64,000 nt of DNA, taken from CAYFZO01 sp965211995. Its GTDB lineage: Bacteria > Pseudomonadota > Gammaproteobacteria > Poriferisulfidales > Oxydemutatoraceae. The notes under the pieces are model-generated. The model was not told where the DNA came from. It made no database searches and worked only from the letters and a program-made list of their open reading frames with translations. The stretch is from contig OZ243040.1 of NCBI GenBank assembly GCA_965211995.1, positions 1,426,001 through 1,490,000 on the forward strand, given 5' to 3'. Below, piece by piece: positions 63,233 to 64,000 of this stretch. The translations under genes and the position numbers were made by a program. The first letter of the stretch is position 1, and every line of letters begins with the position of its first letter.

Positions 63233-64000
63233 TCAGAGAAAGAACTTGATCAGCAGCACGGAGAAGGCGGCTATCACAGACAGCATGCCGACGACGATCA
63301 TCGGAATCCAAAGCACCAACTTGTCGTACTTATTGTTAAGTGCGTCCTTCATCTCCACTTGAGACTTGACCAACTCGTTCTTTGTTGCCTCGAGTTTGTC
63401 GTCAAGCCGGGTCTGCATCGCCGTTTGAGACTTGACCAGATCGTCCTTCATCTCCGTTTGAGACTTGACCAACTCGTTCTTTGTTGCCTCGAGTTTGTCG
63501 TCAAGCTGGGTCTGCATCGCCGTTTGAGACTTGACCAACTCGTTCTTTGTTGCCTTGAGTTTGTCGTCGAACCGGGTCTGCATCGCCGTTTGAGACTTGA
63601 CCAGATCGTCCTTCATCTCCATTTGAGACTTGACCAACTCGTTTTTTGTTGTCTCGAGTTTGTCGTCGAACCGGGTCTGCATCTCCGTTTGAGACTTGAC
63701 CAGATCGTCCTTCATCTCCATTTGAGATTTGACCAACTCGTTTTTTGTTGTCTCGAGTTTGTCGTCGAACCGGGTCTGCATCTCCGTTTGAGACTTGACC
63801 AGATCGTCCTTCATCTCCATTTGAGATTTGACCAACTCGTTTTTTGTTGTCTCGAGTTTGTCGTCGAACCGGGTCTGCATCACCGTTTGAGACTTGACCA
63901 GATCGTCCTTGATCTTAGTCTGGGACTTGACCAACTCGTTCTTTGTTGCCTCGAGTTTGTCGTCGAGCCGGTTCTGCACCGCCGTCTGAAACTTGAACAG
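63233..64000 (-). CDS. Membrane-anchored hendecad coiled-coil repeat protein (5' end outside window)
   Basis: The frame is open to the window edge. It consists of near-identical 33-residue units (99 bp), each three 11-residue repeats such as RFDDKLETTKN, ELVKSQMEMKD and DLVKSQTEMQT; at least six units are visible and one is shortened to 22 residues. An 11-residue period points to a hendecad (right-handed or straight) coiled coil. The C-terminus is a membrane segment (LVLWIPMIVVGMLSVIAAFS, then VLLIKFFL). The plan resembles small DUF1640/CCDC90-like proteins with repeated coil and C-terminal anchor, but I cannot confirm the family. Confidence 0.8.
   Translation of the reverse strand: MFKFQTAVQNRLDDKLEATKNELVKSQTKIKDDLVKSQTVMQTRFDDKLETTKNELVKSQMEMKDDLVKSQTEMQTRFDDKLETTKNELVKSQMEMKDDLVKSQTEMQTRFDDKLETTKNELVKSQMEMKDDLVKSQTAMQTRFDDKLKATKNELVKSQTAMQTQLDDKLEATKNELVKSQTEMKDDLVKSQTAMQTRLDDKLEATKNELVKSQVEMKDALNNKYDKLVLWIPMIVVGMLSVIAAFSVLLIKFFL

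Overview
The window looks like chromosomal DNA of a GC-rich gammaproteobacterium. The recognisable blocks are rph/yicC, mutY-yggX, metX-metW, gltD-hemE and fmdB-aspS-nudB-yebC-ruvCAB, all with gammaproteobacterial-type proteins. I cannot place it below class; the giant repeat adhesin and heavy local repeat content would fit a host-associated or uncultured lineage, but that is inference.

Layout. Positions 1-24917 (minus) are a single open frame of at least 8,305 codons encoding a giant modular surface protein built from VCBS-like, PKD/K319-like, He_PIG-like and cadherin-like units; its C-terminus lies off the left edge. A gene-poor stretch (24918-25847) follows. Then comes a co-directional minus-strand run, in transcription order rph, rdgB, hemW, malic enzyme, NDH-2-like dehydrogenase, M48 lipoprotein protease and 5'-3' exonuclease (34947 down to 25848). 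Going right on the plus strand are yicC, an asparaginase-domain gene, hsp20 with a likely sigma-32 promoter, degP, moaC (moaD divergent) and an AsmA-family gene. A TonB-dependent receptor (minus) and a decayed IS481-type transposase remnant follow, then mutY-yggX-tRNA-Phe and a putative fucosyltransferase-like gene, cysQ and a YkgJ-type protein (minus), hspQ and a TerB-like gene, metW-metX (minus), rpsU, gltD, hemE, wrbA (minus), fmdB-aspS-nudB-yebC-ruvC-ruvA-ruvB, and at the right edge a membrane-anchored hendecad coiled-coil protein (minus, 5'-truncated).

The most unusual property is an abundance of short tandem duplications (about 60-260 bp), many lying exactly on gene junctions: rph/rdgB (110 bp, four copies), malic enzyme/NDH (259 bp, two), fmdB/aspS (158 bp, two), yebC/ruvC (about 251 bp, two), plus 3'-end arrays after the asparaginase-domain gene (72-73 bp), hemE (161 bp) and the TonB receptor (82 bp), and a worn copy after degP. 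A junction duplication leaves one intact copy of both neighbours. In all four arrays between co-transcribed genes, the new junction fuses the start of the downstream gene in frame to the end of the upstream gene, making short complete chimeric ORFs with the normal start and stop spacing. The 3'-end arrays show no such frame conservation where I could check. Duplications inside genes are multiples of three (219 bp in the AsmA gene, 12-bp units in hemW, 99-bp units in the coiled-coil gene, 2,196-bp spacing in the adhesin). This pattern suggests frequent local duplication filtered by selection for uninterrupted translation through operons.

Functionally the region is mostly housekeeping: nucleotide sanitation and RNA processing (RdgB, RNase PH, YicC), DNA repair and recombination (exonuclease, MutY, RuvABC), proteostasis (Hsp20, DegP, HspQ, M48 protease), cofactor synthesis (HemE, MoaC/D, NudB), sulfur and methionine metabolism (CysQ, MetX, MetW), and envelope functions (AsmA, TonB receptor, giant adhesin). 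No CRISPR array, prophage or intact insertion sequence was seen.
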